Notes under the pieces: generated by a model | What the model was told of the DNA's origin: nothing | The model's input: the letters and a program-made list of their open reading frames with translations, nothing else | Databases searched by the model: none | Part shown: positions 27,645 to 39,223 of the stretch, one piece after another | How the letters are laid out: every line of letters begins with the position of its first letter | Numbering within the stretch: the first letter of the stretch is position 1 | Translations under genes and position numbers: made by a program | Source of the DNA: Pseudarthrobacter sp. C4D7 | GTDB lineage: Bacteria > Actinomycetota > Actinomycetes > Actinomycetales > Micrococcaceae | Direction: 5' to 3' | Assembly: GCF_013359725.1 (NCBI RefSeq) | Contig: NZ_JABFMW010000008.1 | Location: 1-64,000 of the forward strand | DNA length: 64,000 nt

Positions 27645-27905
27645 GATTCCCCTTATATAAAAGCGATCGGTCTTAGGCATCTTGCCAACTGCCCATTAAA
27701 TCGCGCGACTTTAATTGGTTAACTCTGCGTGTCGTGACCGACTGTGAAGCGGTTGGTGCCGCAAGTGAGGCGGAGGTCTCGGGTAAGGGCCGTCTGCATA
27801 ACCCTGAAGCGCTGACATGGGTGCTGCACTGCACTCCCCAGACACGCCTGCGGCACCCAGTTTACCGGGCGGATAGCCCGGGTGTTGCCCCCGACACTGT
27901 CGCGG

Positions 27906-28967
27906 TCAGTCGGCGACTTCCCGGCCGTTCAATTCCGCCACCAGTTCCGCCTTCCGTTCCTCCGATGCGAAGGACGAATGGATGGAGTTCGCGGCCAGGC
28001 GCGCCCTGTCGAATTCGGAGAGGTCGAACACCGCGGTGAGCTGGGCGAAGTTGTCATCGACGTAGCCGCCGAAATACGCAGGATCGTCCGAATTCACCGA
28101 GACGTTGAGGCCGGCTGCCAGCATGGCTGGCAAGGGATGGTCGGCGAGGGTGTCTACCGCGCGGAGCCTGACGTTGGACAGCGGGCAGACGGTCAGGGGA
28201 ATGCGGGCATCCACCAGGCGCTCCACCAGGTCGGGGTCGTCCATGCACCGGATTCCGTGGTCGATCCGCTCCACGCCCAGGATGTCCAGGGCCTCGATGA
28301 TGTACGACGCCGGGCCCTCCTCGCCCGCGTGCGCCGTCAAGCGCAGGCCTGCTTCGCGCGCCTTTGCGTAGAGCCGTTCGAACTTGGACGGCGGGTTTCC
28401 CACCTCGGCCGAGTCCAGGCCGATGGCGCCGATTGGTGCGTTCATGGCCAGCAGCCGGCCCAGGACTTCCAGCGCAGAGTCCTCCGGCAGATCCCGCAGG
28501 AAGGCCGCGATCAGGATGGTGGAGATCCCGAATTCCTCTTCCGATGTTGCCAGCACCGAAGCCACGCCCTTCACGCATGCCTCCAGGGGGATGCCGCGGG
28601 AAAGGTGCGCCTGCGGGTCCATCATGATTTCCGCGTGCCGGACCCCGGCCGCCGCCGCCCGCTCCAGGTAAGCACGGGTCATGTCTGCGAAGTCCTGTTC
28701 GGTGCGCAGTACCGCCATGTTGGCGTAGTACAGGTCCAGGAAGGACTGCAGGTCCGTGAACTCATACTTCTCGCGGAGTTCATCAAGGCTGGAATACGGC
28801 AGTGCAATGCCGTTGCGTTCGGCTAGCTTGAAAATGAGCTCTGGCTGCAGCGTGCCTTCAATATGCAGGTGCAGTTCGGCCACCGGGAGGGGCTGGAATG
28901 GGACTGCAGGTTCCGCTAAGTCCGTTTCGGTTTCGGGCATGGCGCTGCCGCCGGGAAAGTTATCCAT
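27906..28967 (-). CDS. Adenine or adenosine deaminase
   Basis: A 353-residue ADA-superfamily enzyme: metal His pair in ELHLHIEGTL, proton donor Glu in HAGEEGP, His in RIDHGIR and Asp pair in NSDDPAYFGGY. The HAGEEGP and SDDPAYFGGY forms are, from memory, those of the Aah1-type adenine deaminases rather than adenosine deaminase proper (usually TDDP). Either way it makes a hypoxanthine-level purine. The start is ATG 28967 or ATG 28940, as neither has a strong ribosome site. It stands alone, head-to-head with the Rpf gene. The 261-base gap downstream (27645-27905) carries the promoter of the next gene and no coding sequence that I can see. Confidence 0.9.
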   Translation of the reverse strand: MDNFPGGSAMPETETDLAEPAVPFQPLPVAELHLHIEGTLQPELIFKLAERNGIALPYSSLDELREKYEFTDLQSFLDLYYANMAVLRTEQDFADMTRAYLERAAAAGVRHAEIMMDPQAHLSRGIPLEACVKGVASVLATSEEEFGISTILIAAFLRDLPEDSALEVLGRLLAMNAPIGAIGLDSAEVGNPPSKFERLYAKAREAGLRLTAHAGEEGPASYIIEALDILGVERIDHGIRCMDDPDLVERLVDARIPLTVCPLSNVRLRAVDTLADHPLPAMLAAGLNVSVNSDDPAYFGGYVDDNFAQLTAVFDLSEFDRARLAANSIHSSFASEERKAELVAELNGREVAD

Positions 28968-29909
<942 letters not shown>

Positions 29910-30000
29910 CACGGGACATTGCACCAGCGGCTTCGGCCGCAGCGCCTTTGACGGGCGCCACAGACAGGTCGGCGATAGACAAATTCCGTCGACCAAAGAA

Positions 30001-30039
30001 CGACGCCGGCACACCCCCACAAGGGATGTGCCGGCGTCG
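30001..30039. terminator. Bidirectional hairpin terminator
   Basis: A 13-bp perfect stem (30001-30013 with 30027-30039) encloses a 13-base loop and is followed by a T-rich tract (TACTTTCT). It lies between the convergent Rpf gene and the membrane-protein gene at 30093. Confidence 0.8.
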
Positions 30040-30092
30040 TACTTTCTAACCAGCCAGCCCCTGGCGCCCCAGGCGGCTAAGGAGCCGGCCTG

Positions 30093-30680
30093 TCAGCTGG
30101 CGGGGAGCTCGCGGATGATCCGCACCTTCCAGGCCGACTCGTCACTGGTGTCCAGCAGGGCCACCGTGCCATGGGCAAGGTTGAGGGCAACCCGCTTCAC
30201 AGCCAGCAGCTCGAGGTACAGCTGTTCGTTCATCCGGCTGGGGGTATCGATCATGTACTTCACGGCGTCACGCAGCTGGCGGTAGTTGGCGCTCCGCTCA
30301 CGGTGCATGTGCAGTTCCAGTGCCGAACGTTGCTTGAGGCGCGGCTCGTGCCGGTTGAGGAGGGTCACGGCGGCATGCACCGCAACCACGAGGGTCAGTG
30401 AGACGCCGTAAATCCACCACCCGCTGGAGAGCAGGAACAGCGGCAGGTTTCCGATGGCCACAAGCGCAATGACTACCCTGAGGGCGGCGATGCGGCGGAC
30501 CGTGCGGGCAACGGCGGCCATGCCGTCGCGGAACCGGTGCTGATCCTTGCGCGCGGCGGCGGGATCGATGGTGAACTCATCCAGAACCAGGATGCCCTGG
30601 GCTTCCGGGCCCAGCATCTGCCCGTAGCGGGGCAGTGCAGTGCGGGCGTGGTCGACGGCTTTGTCAGGTGTAGATGTCAT
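30093..30680 (-). CDS. Hypothetical two-helix membrane protein
   Basis: A 195-residue protein that I do not recognise. It has a soluble N-terminal segment of about 65 residues, two close hydrophobic helices (about 68-86 and 88-108) separated by a Gly-Trp-Trp turn, and a C-terminal helical, charged domain of about 85 residues. Base composition is like that of its neighbours. It is convergent with the Rpf gene and divergent from the MSMEG_6728-family gene, so context gives no hint. Confidence 0.75.
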   Translation of the reverse strand: MTSTPDKAVDHARTALPRYGQMLGPEAQGILVLDEFTIDPAAARKDQHRFRDGMAAVARTVRRIAALRVVIALVAIGNLPLFLLSSGWWIYGVSLTLVVAVHAAVTLLNRHEPRLKQRSALELHMHRERSANYRQLRDAVKYMIDTPSRMNEQLYLELLAVKRVALNLAHGTVALLDTSDESAWKVRIIRELPAS

Positions 30681-30836
30681 GAGAGAGCTTCCGAAATGCG
30701 GGGGTGGTTGCGGTGATCCTAGTGGGTCAACCTGGAGCGCGTATGCATGCGTCCATTATTTGGACAGTTTGGTCCGCTGCGTGTGGCCGCCGGCACAGCA
30801 ATTGGCACTTCCGCCGGGGACCGTCAAACTGAATGG

Positions 30837-31754
30837 ATGCAAACCTTCCTCCCGTACCCTGACTTCCGCCAAAGCGCCAAAGCCCTGGACACCGCACGGC
30901 TGGGCAAGCAGCGGGTCGAAGCCCTGCAGACCCTCCGCGCACTGGTGATTCCGGAGTATGGCTGGCAGACGCACCCGGCCATCCGGATGTGGATGGGCCA
31001 TGTTCCCGCCCTGACGATGTATGGCCTGGCCATGGCGGACGAGTGGATGGAGCGTGGCCACCCGGACAACACCCGGGCAAACATTGCCGAGTTCGCGCCG
31101 CAGGCCGCCCACCCCGACTACGCCGCCAAAATTGTCATGCCTCCGTGGCTCGGGGAACCCAACTTCCACCTGAGCCACCGGTCCAAGCTGGTGCACAAGG
31201 AACCCAAGTTCTACACCCCCGTGTTCCCGGACGCTGTTCCGGACATGGACTACGTCTGGCCGGAGCCGCGGCACGAGTTCCTGCCACAGGAGCCCGAGGG
31301 GGACATCCTGTGGATCCTTCGGGAGCCGCATGCCGACGTCGACCCCCAGTCCCTCACCACCGTGGCGCTTCCGCCCGTGAACCGGAATGCCGCGGCCGCG
31401 GCCACAGCGTCCGCCGGGGACGGCTACTCCCCCGTGTACGTGGAGGACGGCTCCCGCCGGCCATCCCGGGCTCCCAAGAAGGCTCCGCCCAGGCCGCAGC
31501 TGAAGAAGCCCACCCGTAAGCGCCAGGCGCAGGAAGAGGCCTTCCGGACCCTGCCGGGGAAGACGCCGGTTGCCGTTCCGTTCGAGAACGGAGCAAGGTT
31601 CGCCCTTGGACAGGTGGTAGGCCGCCCGATCACCCTTACGGACGGCCGCTTTGGAAGGAATTTCGAAGTCACCGAAATCATCGACCGGTCAGCGTTCGCC
31701 TACCCTGCCCTGCTGCAGGATCCTCGGGTCTTTTTCCCGGTTGAGGCACCGTAA
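30837..31754 (+). CDS. MSMEG_6728-family protein with basic C-terminal extension
   Basis: A 305-residue protein. Residues 1-160 match the MSMEG_6728 family, related in fold to pyrimidine-dimer DNA glycosylases (TFLPYPDFRQSAKALDTARLGKQRVEALQ, later MWMGHVPAL and LSHRSKLVHK). There follow a disordered, very basic stretch (about 205-240, rich in Lys, Arg and Pro) and a short C-terminal beta domain (about 245-305). The N-terminal family has no proven activity. Nucleic-acid binding is an inference from the fold and the basic tail. Its stop lies three bases before the next ATG, suggesting an operon. Confidence 0.8.
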   Translation: MQTFLPYPDFRQSAKALDTARLGKQRVEALQTLRALVIPEYGWQTHPAIRMWMGHVPALTMYGLAMADEWMERGHPDNTRANIAEFAPQAAHPDYAAKIVMPPWLGEPNFHLSHRSKLVHKEPKFYTPVFPDAVPDMDYVWPEPRHEFLPQEPEGDILWILREPHADVDPQSLTTVALPPVNRNAAAAATASAGDGYSPVYVEDGSRRPSRAPKKAPPRPQLKKPTRKRQAQEEAFRTLPGKTPVAVPFENGARFALGQVVGRPITLTDGRFGRNFEVTEIIDRSAFAYPALLQDPRVFFPVEAP

Positions 31755-31757
31755 GCC

Positions 31758-32618
31758 ATGACGGTCCTTCTGGCAGGGTGCGGAGACCTGGGCACCGAGG
31801 CAGGGCTGCGGTTTGCTGCCCTCGGCCACCGGGTGGTGGGCTGGCGCCGCTCCCCCGCGAAACTTCCGGCGGCCATCGAAGGTGTTGCGGCGGACCTGGG
31901 ATCCACGAACCTGCCGGCCGTCCCGGCGGACACCACCGCCGTCGTCATCGTCGTGGCCGCCGACGCCCCCACGGAGGAGGCGTACCGCGCCGCGTATGTA
32001 CGCGGCGCGGCAAACGTCCTGGACGCCCTGGAACGCGACCAGGTGGAGCCGGAGCGGATCATCTTCGTATCCTCCACTGCGGTGTACGGGGACGCCGGTG
32101 GCGGCTGGGTGGATGAGGCCACTGAGCCGAATCCAGCGGGCTTCTCTGGGCGGCTGCTCCTGGAAGCCGAAGACCTCCTGCACGCCAGGCTTGCAGGAAC
32201 GGGAACCACTGCCACGGCGCTCAGGCTGGGCGGCATCTACGGGCCGGGCCGGACGCGCCTGATTGACCAGGTGAAATCCGGTTCCGCCGTCATCCCTGAG
32301 GACGTGCGCTATACCAACCGGATCCACCGTGATGACGCGGCGGCTGCGATAGTGCACCTTGCCACGATGGCAGATGTGCCTGCTCCCGCATATATCGGTG
32401 TGGATAATGAACCAGCGGATCTGGGCACCGTGCTGCGCTTCGTGGCGGCTGAACTGGGCCGGCCCTCGCCTCCCGTTGGCGATGCCGGGCCTGCCCGCGG
32501 TGGTAACAAGCGCTGCCGCAATGAATTGCTCCGCAGCACGGGCTTCGCCTTCACGTTTCCGACGTTCCGTGAAGGGTACACGGACGTTGTAGCAGGGAAC
32601 GGCGTCCGCCACCCGTAA
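31758..32618 (+). CDS. NAD-dependent epimerase/dehydratase-like SDR
   Basis: A 286-residue extended-SDR protein. The nucleotide-binding start is LLAGCGDLGTEAG, a variant of GxxGxxG, and the catalytic segment is VSSTAVYGD with a downstream LLLEAEDLL where the active Lys would normally follow Tyr. That YxxxK is not clear, so the enzyme may be altered or non-catalytic. LRLGGIYGPGR is typical of the family. It is coupled to the upstream MSMEG_6728-family gene. The substrate is unknown. Confidence 0.82.
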   Translation: MTVLLAGCGDLGTEAGLRFAALGHRVVGWRRSPAKLPAAIEGVAADLGSTNLPAVPADTTAVVIVVAADAPTEEAYRAAYVRGAANVLDALERDQVEPERIIFVSSTAVYGDAGGGWVDEATEPNPAGFSGRLLLEAEDLLHARLAGTGTTATALRLGGIYGPGRTRLIDQVKSGSAVIPEDVRYTNRIHRDDAAAAIVHLATMADVPAPAYIGVDNEPADLGTVLRFVAAELGRPSPPVGDAGPARGGNKRCRNELLRSTGFAFTFPTFREGYTDVVAGNGVRHP

Positions 32619-32726
32619 CGGGAGCCTGGTTCCAGCGCGGCGCCCAGCTGGGGTTCGCTGCCCAGGTTTTCCACATAGGGCGTTTGGGGTCTCTCGGGTG
32701 TCAGTGGTGGCTGGCAGAGTGGGGTT

Positions 32727-34379
32727 ATGGAGGCCATTGGGGAAGATCTGAGGGCGCACGGCGGCACAGCGCACGATGCCGACGGCGGCCTTCCGCGGCT
32801 TCCCCGCCTCCACACCGTCCCCCGGAAGGCTTCACAGCACCGCGGCGCCGCGTCTTCCGGCCAAGACCTCATGGCTGGCCTGGCGGTCCAGATCGCAGCC
32901 GCCGCCTTGGGCGCCCCGGACGTACTGGCGTCTTCCTCCTACCTGGAAGCCGCCGAGTTTGCCGCCCGCGCAGAGGACCTCGCCCGGGGCGTGGAATATC
33001 TGCAGCTTTTGGGTGCCGGTGCGGTGCACCGGACTCGCACGCAGGCCATCACCCACCGGGCCGTCACGTCCCCAGCAGATGACGGGTGCCGAAACACTGC
33101 AGAATTTCTCCGCCTGCGCCTGCGGATTCCCATCCGCGAAGCCCGCCGCCGCCTCATCCTCGCCCACCAGGTCCTCCCAGCCACCAACCTCACCGGAGAA
33201 CCACTTCCACCACCCCGGCCCCACCTCGCCGCCGCCATCACCCCCACCACGAACACCGACACCGGCGTTCCAGAACCAGGTCACGGGCCGGCCGTGTCCT
33301 CACACGCCGCGACCATCATCACCGCCACCCTCGACCGGCTCCAACACCACGCCACCACGCAGATCCTGGACGCGATTGAAGACAATCTCCCCAAAGCCGC
33401 CTGCGCCACCGACCCCGACTTCCTCACCCGCCTGGCCCAACGCTGGACCGATATCATCGACGCCGATGGCACCGAACCCACCGAAGAAGCCCTCCGCCAC
33501 ACCCAGGGCGCCTTTATCCGCAAGCCCCGCCATGGCCTCCACCACGTCGAAATCTTCGCCACCACCGACCAATACGAACACCTCCTCACGGTCATGAACT
33601 CCGCTACCAATCCCCGTGCCACCGCCAGGACTGCAGCGAGTCCGGACAGCCAGGACAGCTCAGGCCGTCCAGACAGAACCCGGCCCCTGGCGGCGGACAA
33701 CCCCACAGAACACGGCGCGCGTGGGCACACCCCATTGCCCGACCTGGACCGGCGCACACGCGCCCAGAAGCAACTCGACGGCCTCGTCGCCGCCGCCAAA
33801 ACCGCCCTCGCCACCAATGCCCTGCCCGGCACCGGCGGCAGCCGACCCCAAGTCATCGCCACCATCCGCTACCAGGACCTCTTCCCCGCCAACCCGGATC
33901 CCTCCACAGCCAAGGACCGCAGCGCGAAAAGAGGGAGCGGGACCTTCGCCTTCACCGGCCCCATCCCGGCAGCCACCCTCCGCAAAATGGCCTGTGACGC
34001 CGACATCATCCCCGCCCTCCTAGGCACCACTGGCGAAATCCTCGACCTCGGCCGAAAAACCCGCCTTTTTACCCCCGCCCAACGCAACGCCCTTACAGCC
34101 CGCGACCAAGGTTGCACCTTTCCCAACTGCACCATCCCCGCCCCCTGGTGCGAAGCCCACCACATCACCTACTGGTCCCGCGGCGGACCCACCACCACCA
34201 GCAACGGCACCCTGCTCTGCAGCCACCACCATCACCTCATCCACAAAGAACAATGGGCCATCACCACCGCTGCCTCTGGAACGCCCGCATTCATTCCCCC
34301 ACCCCACATCGATCCCACCCAAACACCCCAGCAAAACCATTACTTCAAACCGCCTCCACCGCCCCGCCCCCGGCAATAA
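32727..34379 (+). CDS. DUF222 protein with C-terminal HNH nuclease domain
   Basis: A 550-residue member of the 13E12-like DUF222 family, which is present in many copies in Arthrobacter and mycobacterial genomes. The DUF222 helical region spans about residues 45-400, broken by a low-complexity Thr/Pro/Asp insert (around 290-345). The HNH domain near 455-520 shows the first Cys pair (QGCTFPNC), WCEAHHITYW and LLCSHHHHLIH. From about 33100 the coding strand is unusually rich in C and A (many ACC, CAC and CCC codons), unlike its neighbours. The biological role of the family is unproven. Confidence 0.88.
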   Translation: MEAIGEDLRAHGGTAHDADGGLPRLPRLHTVPRKASQHRGAASSGQDLMAGLAVQIAAAALGAPDVLASSSYLEAAEFAARAEDLARGVEYLQLLGAGAVHRTRTQAITHRAVTSPADDGCRNTAEFLRLRLRIPIREARRRLILAHQVLPATNLTGEPLPPPRPHLAAAITPTTNTDTGVPEPGHGPAVSSHAATIITATLDRLQHHATTQILDAIEDNLPKAACATDPDFLTRLAQRWTDIIDADGTEPTEEALRHTQGAFIRKPRHGLHHVEIFATTDQYEHLLTVMNSATNPRATARTAASPDSQDSSGRPDRTRPLAADNPTEHGARGHTPLPDLDRRTRAQKQLDGLVAAAKTALATNALPGTGGSRPQVIATIRYQDLFPANPDPSTAKDRSAKRGSGTFAFTGPIPAATLRKMACDADIIPALLGTTGEILDLGRKTRLFTPAQRNALTARDQGCTFPNCTIPAPWCEAHHITYWSRGGPTTTSNGTLLCSHHHHLIHKEQWAITTAASGTPAFIPPPHIDPTQTPQQNHYFKPPPPPRPRQ

Positions 34380-34412
34380 GGACTGTCCACGGCCGTCAGT
34401 TAGGCTTCCCCC

Positions 34413-35192
34413 ATGACCGAAAACAGCAGCGCAAAAGCCTCCAAACTCCTCAGCCTTCACCAGGCCCCAGAAATTCTCCAGGTGGTCAACGTTTGGGATG
34501 CGATCACGGCCAAAGTCATCACGGACATTCCTGAAACCACGGCCCTGGCGACGGCAAGCCATTCGATCGCCGCTACCCTGGGCTACGAAGACGGCGAGAA
34601 CATTCCCGTCGACGAGATGATCAACTTTGTGGGCCGTATCGCGGCTGCCACCCACCTGCCGGTCAGCGCCGACCTTGAGTCCGGCTACGGCAACCCCGGC
34701 GAGACAACCCGCAAGGCCATCGGAGTCGGAATAGTAGGTGCCAATATCGAGGACCAGATGCGCCCGCTTGAGGATGCTGTGAACCAGATGGCAGCCGTCG
34801 TGCACGCCGGCGCGGCAGAGGGAATCGACTTCGTTCTCAACGCACGGACTGATGCCTTCCTCAAGGGCAAGGACCGGGATCCTCAGGACGTTCTTGCCGA
34901 TGCCATCGCGCGTGGCAAGGCCTTCCTGGACGTCGGCGCCACCACTGTTTTTGTCCCCGGCCTGTTGGTTGAACCCACGGTCATGGCCCTCGTGGAAGGC
35001 ATTGGCTGGAACAAGGTCTCGGTCATCAACGTGCCCGGGTCCCTGCCGCCGGCGAAACTGCAGGAACTGGGTGTGGCCCGCATCTCGTACGGTCCATGGA
35101 CGCAGCGGGTAGCACTGACTGCCTTGGCTGACACAGCGGCCAGTCTTCTCGCCGGCGGCCGGCTTCCCGAGGGCACACGACCACTGAACTAG
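34413..35192 (+). CDS. PEP mutase / isocitrate lyase family protein
   Basis: A 259-residue ICL/PEPM-superfamily TIM barrel. The phosphonate or carboxylate site segments NVWDAITAKV, SADLESGYG, the Mg2+ region NIEDQ and NARTDAFL are present. It lacks the Cys of the KKCGH-type isocitrate-lyase loop, so it is more likely a PEP mutase-like or oxaloacetate-hydrolase-like C-C or P-C lyase. It stands alone with its ATG 33 bases after the HNH gene stop. The substrate is unknown. Confidence 0.87.
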   Translation: MTENSSAKASKLLSLHQAPEILQVVNVWDAITAKVITDIPETTALATASHSIAATLGYEDGENIPVDEMINFVGRIAAATHLPVSADLESGYGNPGETTRKAIGVGIVGANIEDQMRPLEDAVNQMAAVVHAGAAEGIDFVLNARTDAFLKGKDRDPQDVLADAIARGKAFLDVGATTVFVPGLLVEPTVMALVEGIGWNKVSVINVPGSLPPAKLQELGVARISYGPWTQRVALTALADTAASLLAGGRLPEGTRPLN

Positions 35193-35252
35193 TCCAACAG
35201 GCTGACTATCAGAAGCTTCGTTACCTGAACCAAGCGAAGGGGTGCCGGAACC

Positions 35253-36059
35253 GTGACCGGAAACCTGAATGCCACCGGAATGTGGCCGCGTCCGCCGGCG
35301 CTTCCCAAACCGGTCTTCTCCGACCAGCGATGGCTTGACGCCGTCTTCCTTCACTGGCGGATTCCGGCGGCAGCAGCTGCCCGGTTCATGCCAAGTAGCG
35401 TTGAACCGGATGTGTTCGATGGCAGTTCCTGGGTGGGCCTGATCGGCTTCCGCATGGAACAGGCGGGACTTGGAACCGGCCCCGGTATCCCATATCTGGG
35501 AAGCTTCAACGAGGTGAATGTCCGGTTGTACTCCCGGGAGCCGGATGGGACGCGCGGTGTGGTTTTCCTAAGCCTGGACGCCACCAGGCTGCCGGTTGTT
35601 CTGGCCACGCGCGCTGCCGGGATCCCATACGTGTGGTCGCAGATCCGGCAATGGCAGCCCTTTCCCGGCGGCGAGGGGCGGCAACGCGCCAGCCGAGCCG
35701 CCGGTACAGCCGGAAGTGCGGACCCATCCGCGGCCGGCTACTCGGTGCGCCGGTTTGGCGCTGCCGGCGCACGCAGCCACTTCGGGGTCATCCCCAATCT
35801 GCAATCCGCAGCTGCCGACCCTTTGTCCATTTTCCTGACTGCCCGGTACGGCATGCACGGGCGCTTCTACGGCAGAAGTATCTACGTCCCGAACACCCAC
35901 CACGAATGGCCGCTCTTCAACGCCACGGTTCATCGGCTCAGCGACGGACTTGTGAAGGCTGCCGGCATCGGTGTCGAAGGCCCGCCAGAGTCCGCCCTCT
36001 ACTCCCCTGGAGTCCGGACAAGGTTTGGCCGGCCACGCATGCTGGAAACTACCGACTGA
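35253..36059 (+). CDS. DUF2071 family protein
   Basis: A 268-residue protein matching DUF2071/YqjF proteins: the opening (QRWLDAVFLHWRIPA), then SWVGLIGFRM, NEVNVRLYS and the HHEWPLFNATVHRL-like C-terminal segment. The fold resembles acetoacetate decarboxylase, but the function of the family is not known. The GTG start follows AAGGGG. A stretch of about 20 residues rich in Gly, Arg and Ala interrupts the middle and looks like a flexible loop. Confidence 0.85.
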   Translation: MTGNLNATGMWPRPPALPKPVFSDQRWLDAVFLHWRIPAAAAARFMPSSVEPDVFDGSSWVGLIGFRMEQAGLGTGPGIPYLGSFNEVNVRLYSREPDGTRGVVFLSLDATRLPVVLATRAAGIPYVWSQIRQWQPFPGGEGRQRASRAAGTAGSADPSAAGYSVRRFGAAGARSHFGVIPNLQSAAADPLSIFLTARYGMHGRFYGRSIYVPNTHHEWPLFNATVHRLSDGLVKAAGIGVEGPPESALYSPGVRTRFGRPRMLETTD

Positions 36060-36093
36060 AGACCCGCATCCCTGACCACGCGCCAGTTCTGGA

Positions 36094-38574
<2,481 letters not shown>

Positions 38575-38689
38575 TGGGCCCTTCGGCAGCCGGAGCGCGG
38601 CGGCAACAAAAGGGGTATTCCGCTAAGCCTTGCAAAGTGCTGTAGTGGACATGCCGTTACTGGCGCCGATGCTCAAGGAAGAGGCGATC

Positions 38690-38986
38690 ATGCGGGAAGT
38701 GCTTGTGGTGTTTCAGGAGGGGTTCGACGACGCCAACATCACCGTGACGGTCAACGGCAAGGAGGTGCGCCGGGACTTGGGGATTTCCACCAACCCACTT
38801 CTCGGCATTGCGTCCGAGGTGTCCGTGGAGTTGCCGGCAAAGGGCGCGCAGGTGGGCGTAGAGGTGACCAACCGGGGGCTGAAGGCCATTACCAAAGTCA
38901 GCGGGAAACCGAAGAGCGTGCTCGTATCGATCGAGGACGGGCGCCTGCTGATGAAGGAGGGCACCGGCCGGGAGGCTGTTCTGTAG
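38690..38986 (+). CDS. Small hypothetical protein, beta-rich
   Basis: A 98-residue protein that I do not recognise. It alternates short beta-type strands and charged turns (VLVVFQEGFDDANITVTVNGKE, then VSVELPAKGAQVGVEV), suggesting a compact beta-sandwich. It has no signal peptide, Cys residues or membrane segment. I start it at ATG 38690, preceded by AAGGAAGAGG at six bases; an ATG at 38630 would add 20 residues. It diverges from tex and is followed by a run of hairpins. Confidence 0.75.
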   Translation: MREVLVVFQEGFDDANITVTVNGKEVRRDLGISTNPLLGIASEVSVELPAKGAQVGVEVTNRGLKAITKVSGKPKSVLVSIEDGRLLMKEGTGREAVL

Positions 38987-39051
38987 CCACGTGTCCGGGG
39001 CTGCAAAACTGGCTCTGGAAAGAGTCCATTCGTTGGAGTAGCATCTGATCA

Positions 39052-39192
39052 CCGCCGGCTTCCCAGTGGGGTCCGGCGGGCCACACAAAAGTCTTCAGCC
39101 GGAGGTCGTCGGATGGCCTCCAGCTCCGCTGTCGGGGACCAGCACCCCTGACAGCCAACGACGGCGGCACCCGCAGTGGGTGCCGCCGTCGT
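39052..39192 (+). ncRNA. Run of four hairpins, candidate structured RNA or 3' leader
   Basis: In 141 bases between the small beta-rich gene and the old-yellow-enzyme gene there are four successive inverted repeats: 39052-39079 (CCGCCGG stem), 39097-39125 (AGC-GGAGG with one mismatch), 39128-39155 (ten pairs with one G-T) and 39158-39192 (15-bp perfect stem, CGTTT after it). The last is a good terminator for both convergent genes. The first three have no such reason to exist and could form an RNA structure. I do not match it to a known family. Confidence 0.4.
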
Positions 39193-39223
39193 CGTTTAAT
39201 CCGGGCTGCCTAAGTACCGCTGG

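Noticed and set aside
32727..34379. HNH gene as a homing or phage nuclease
   Set aside because: DUF222 context is a general actinobacterial family. There is no intron, intein or phage gene around it.
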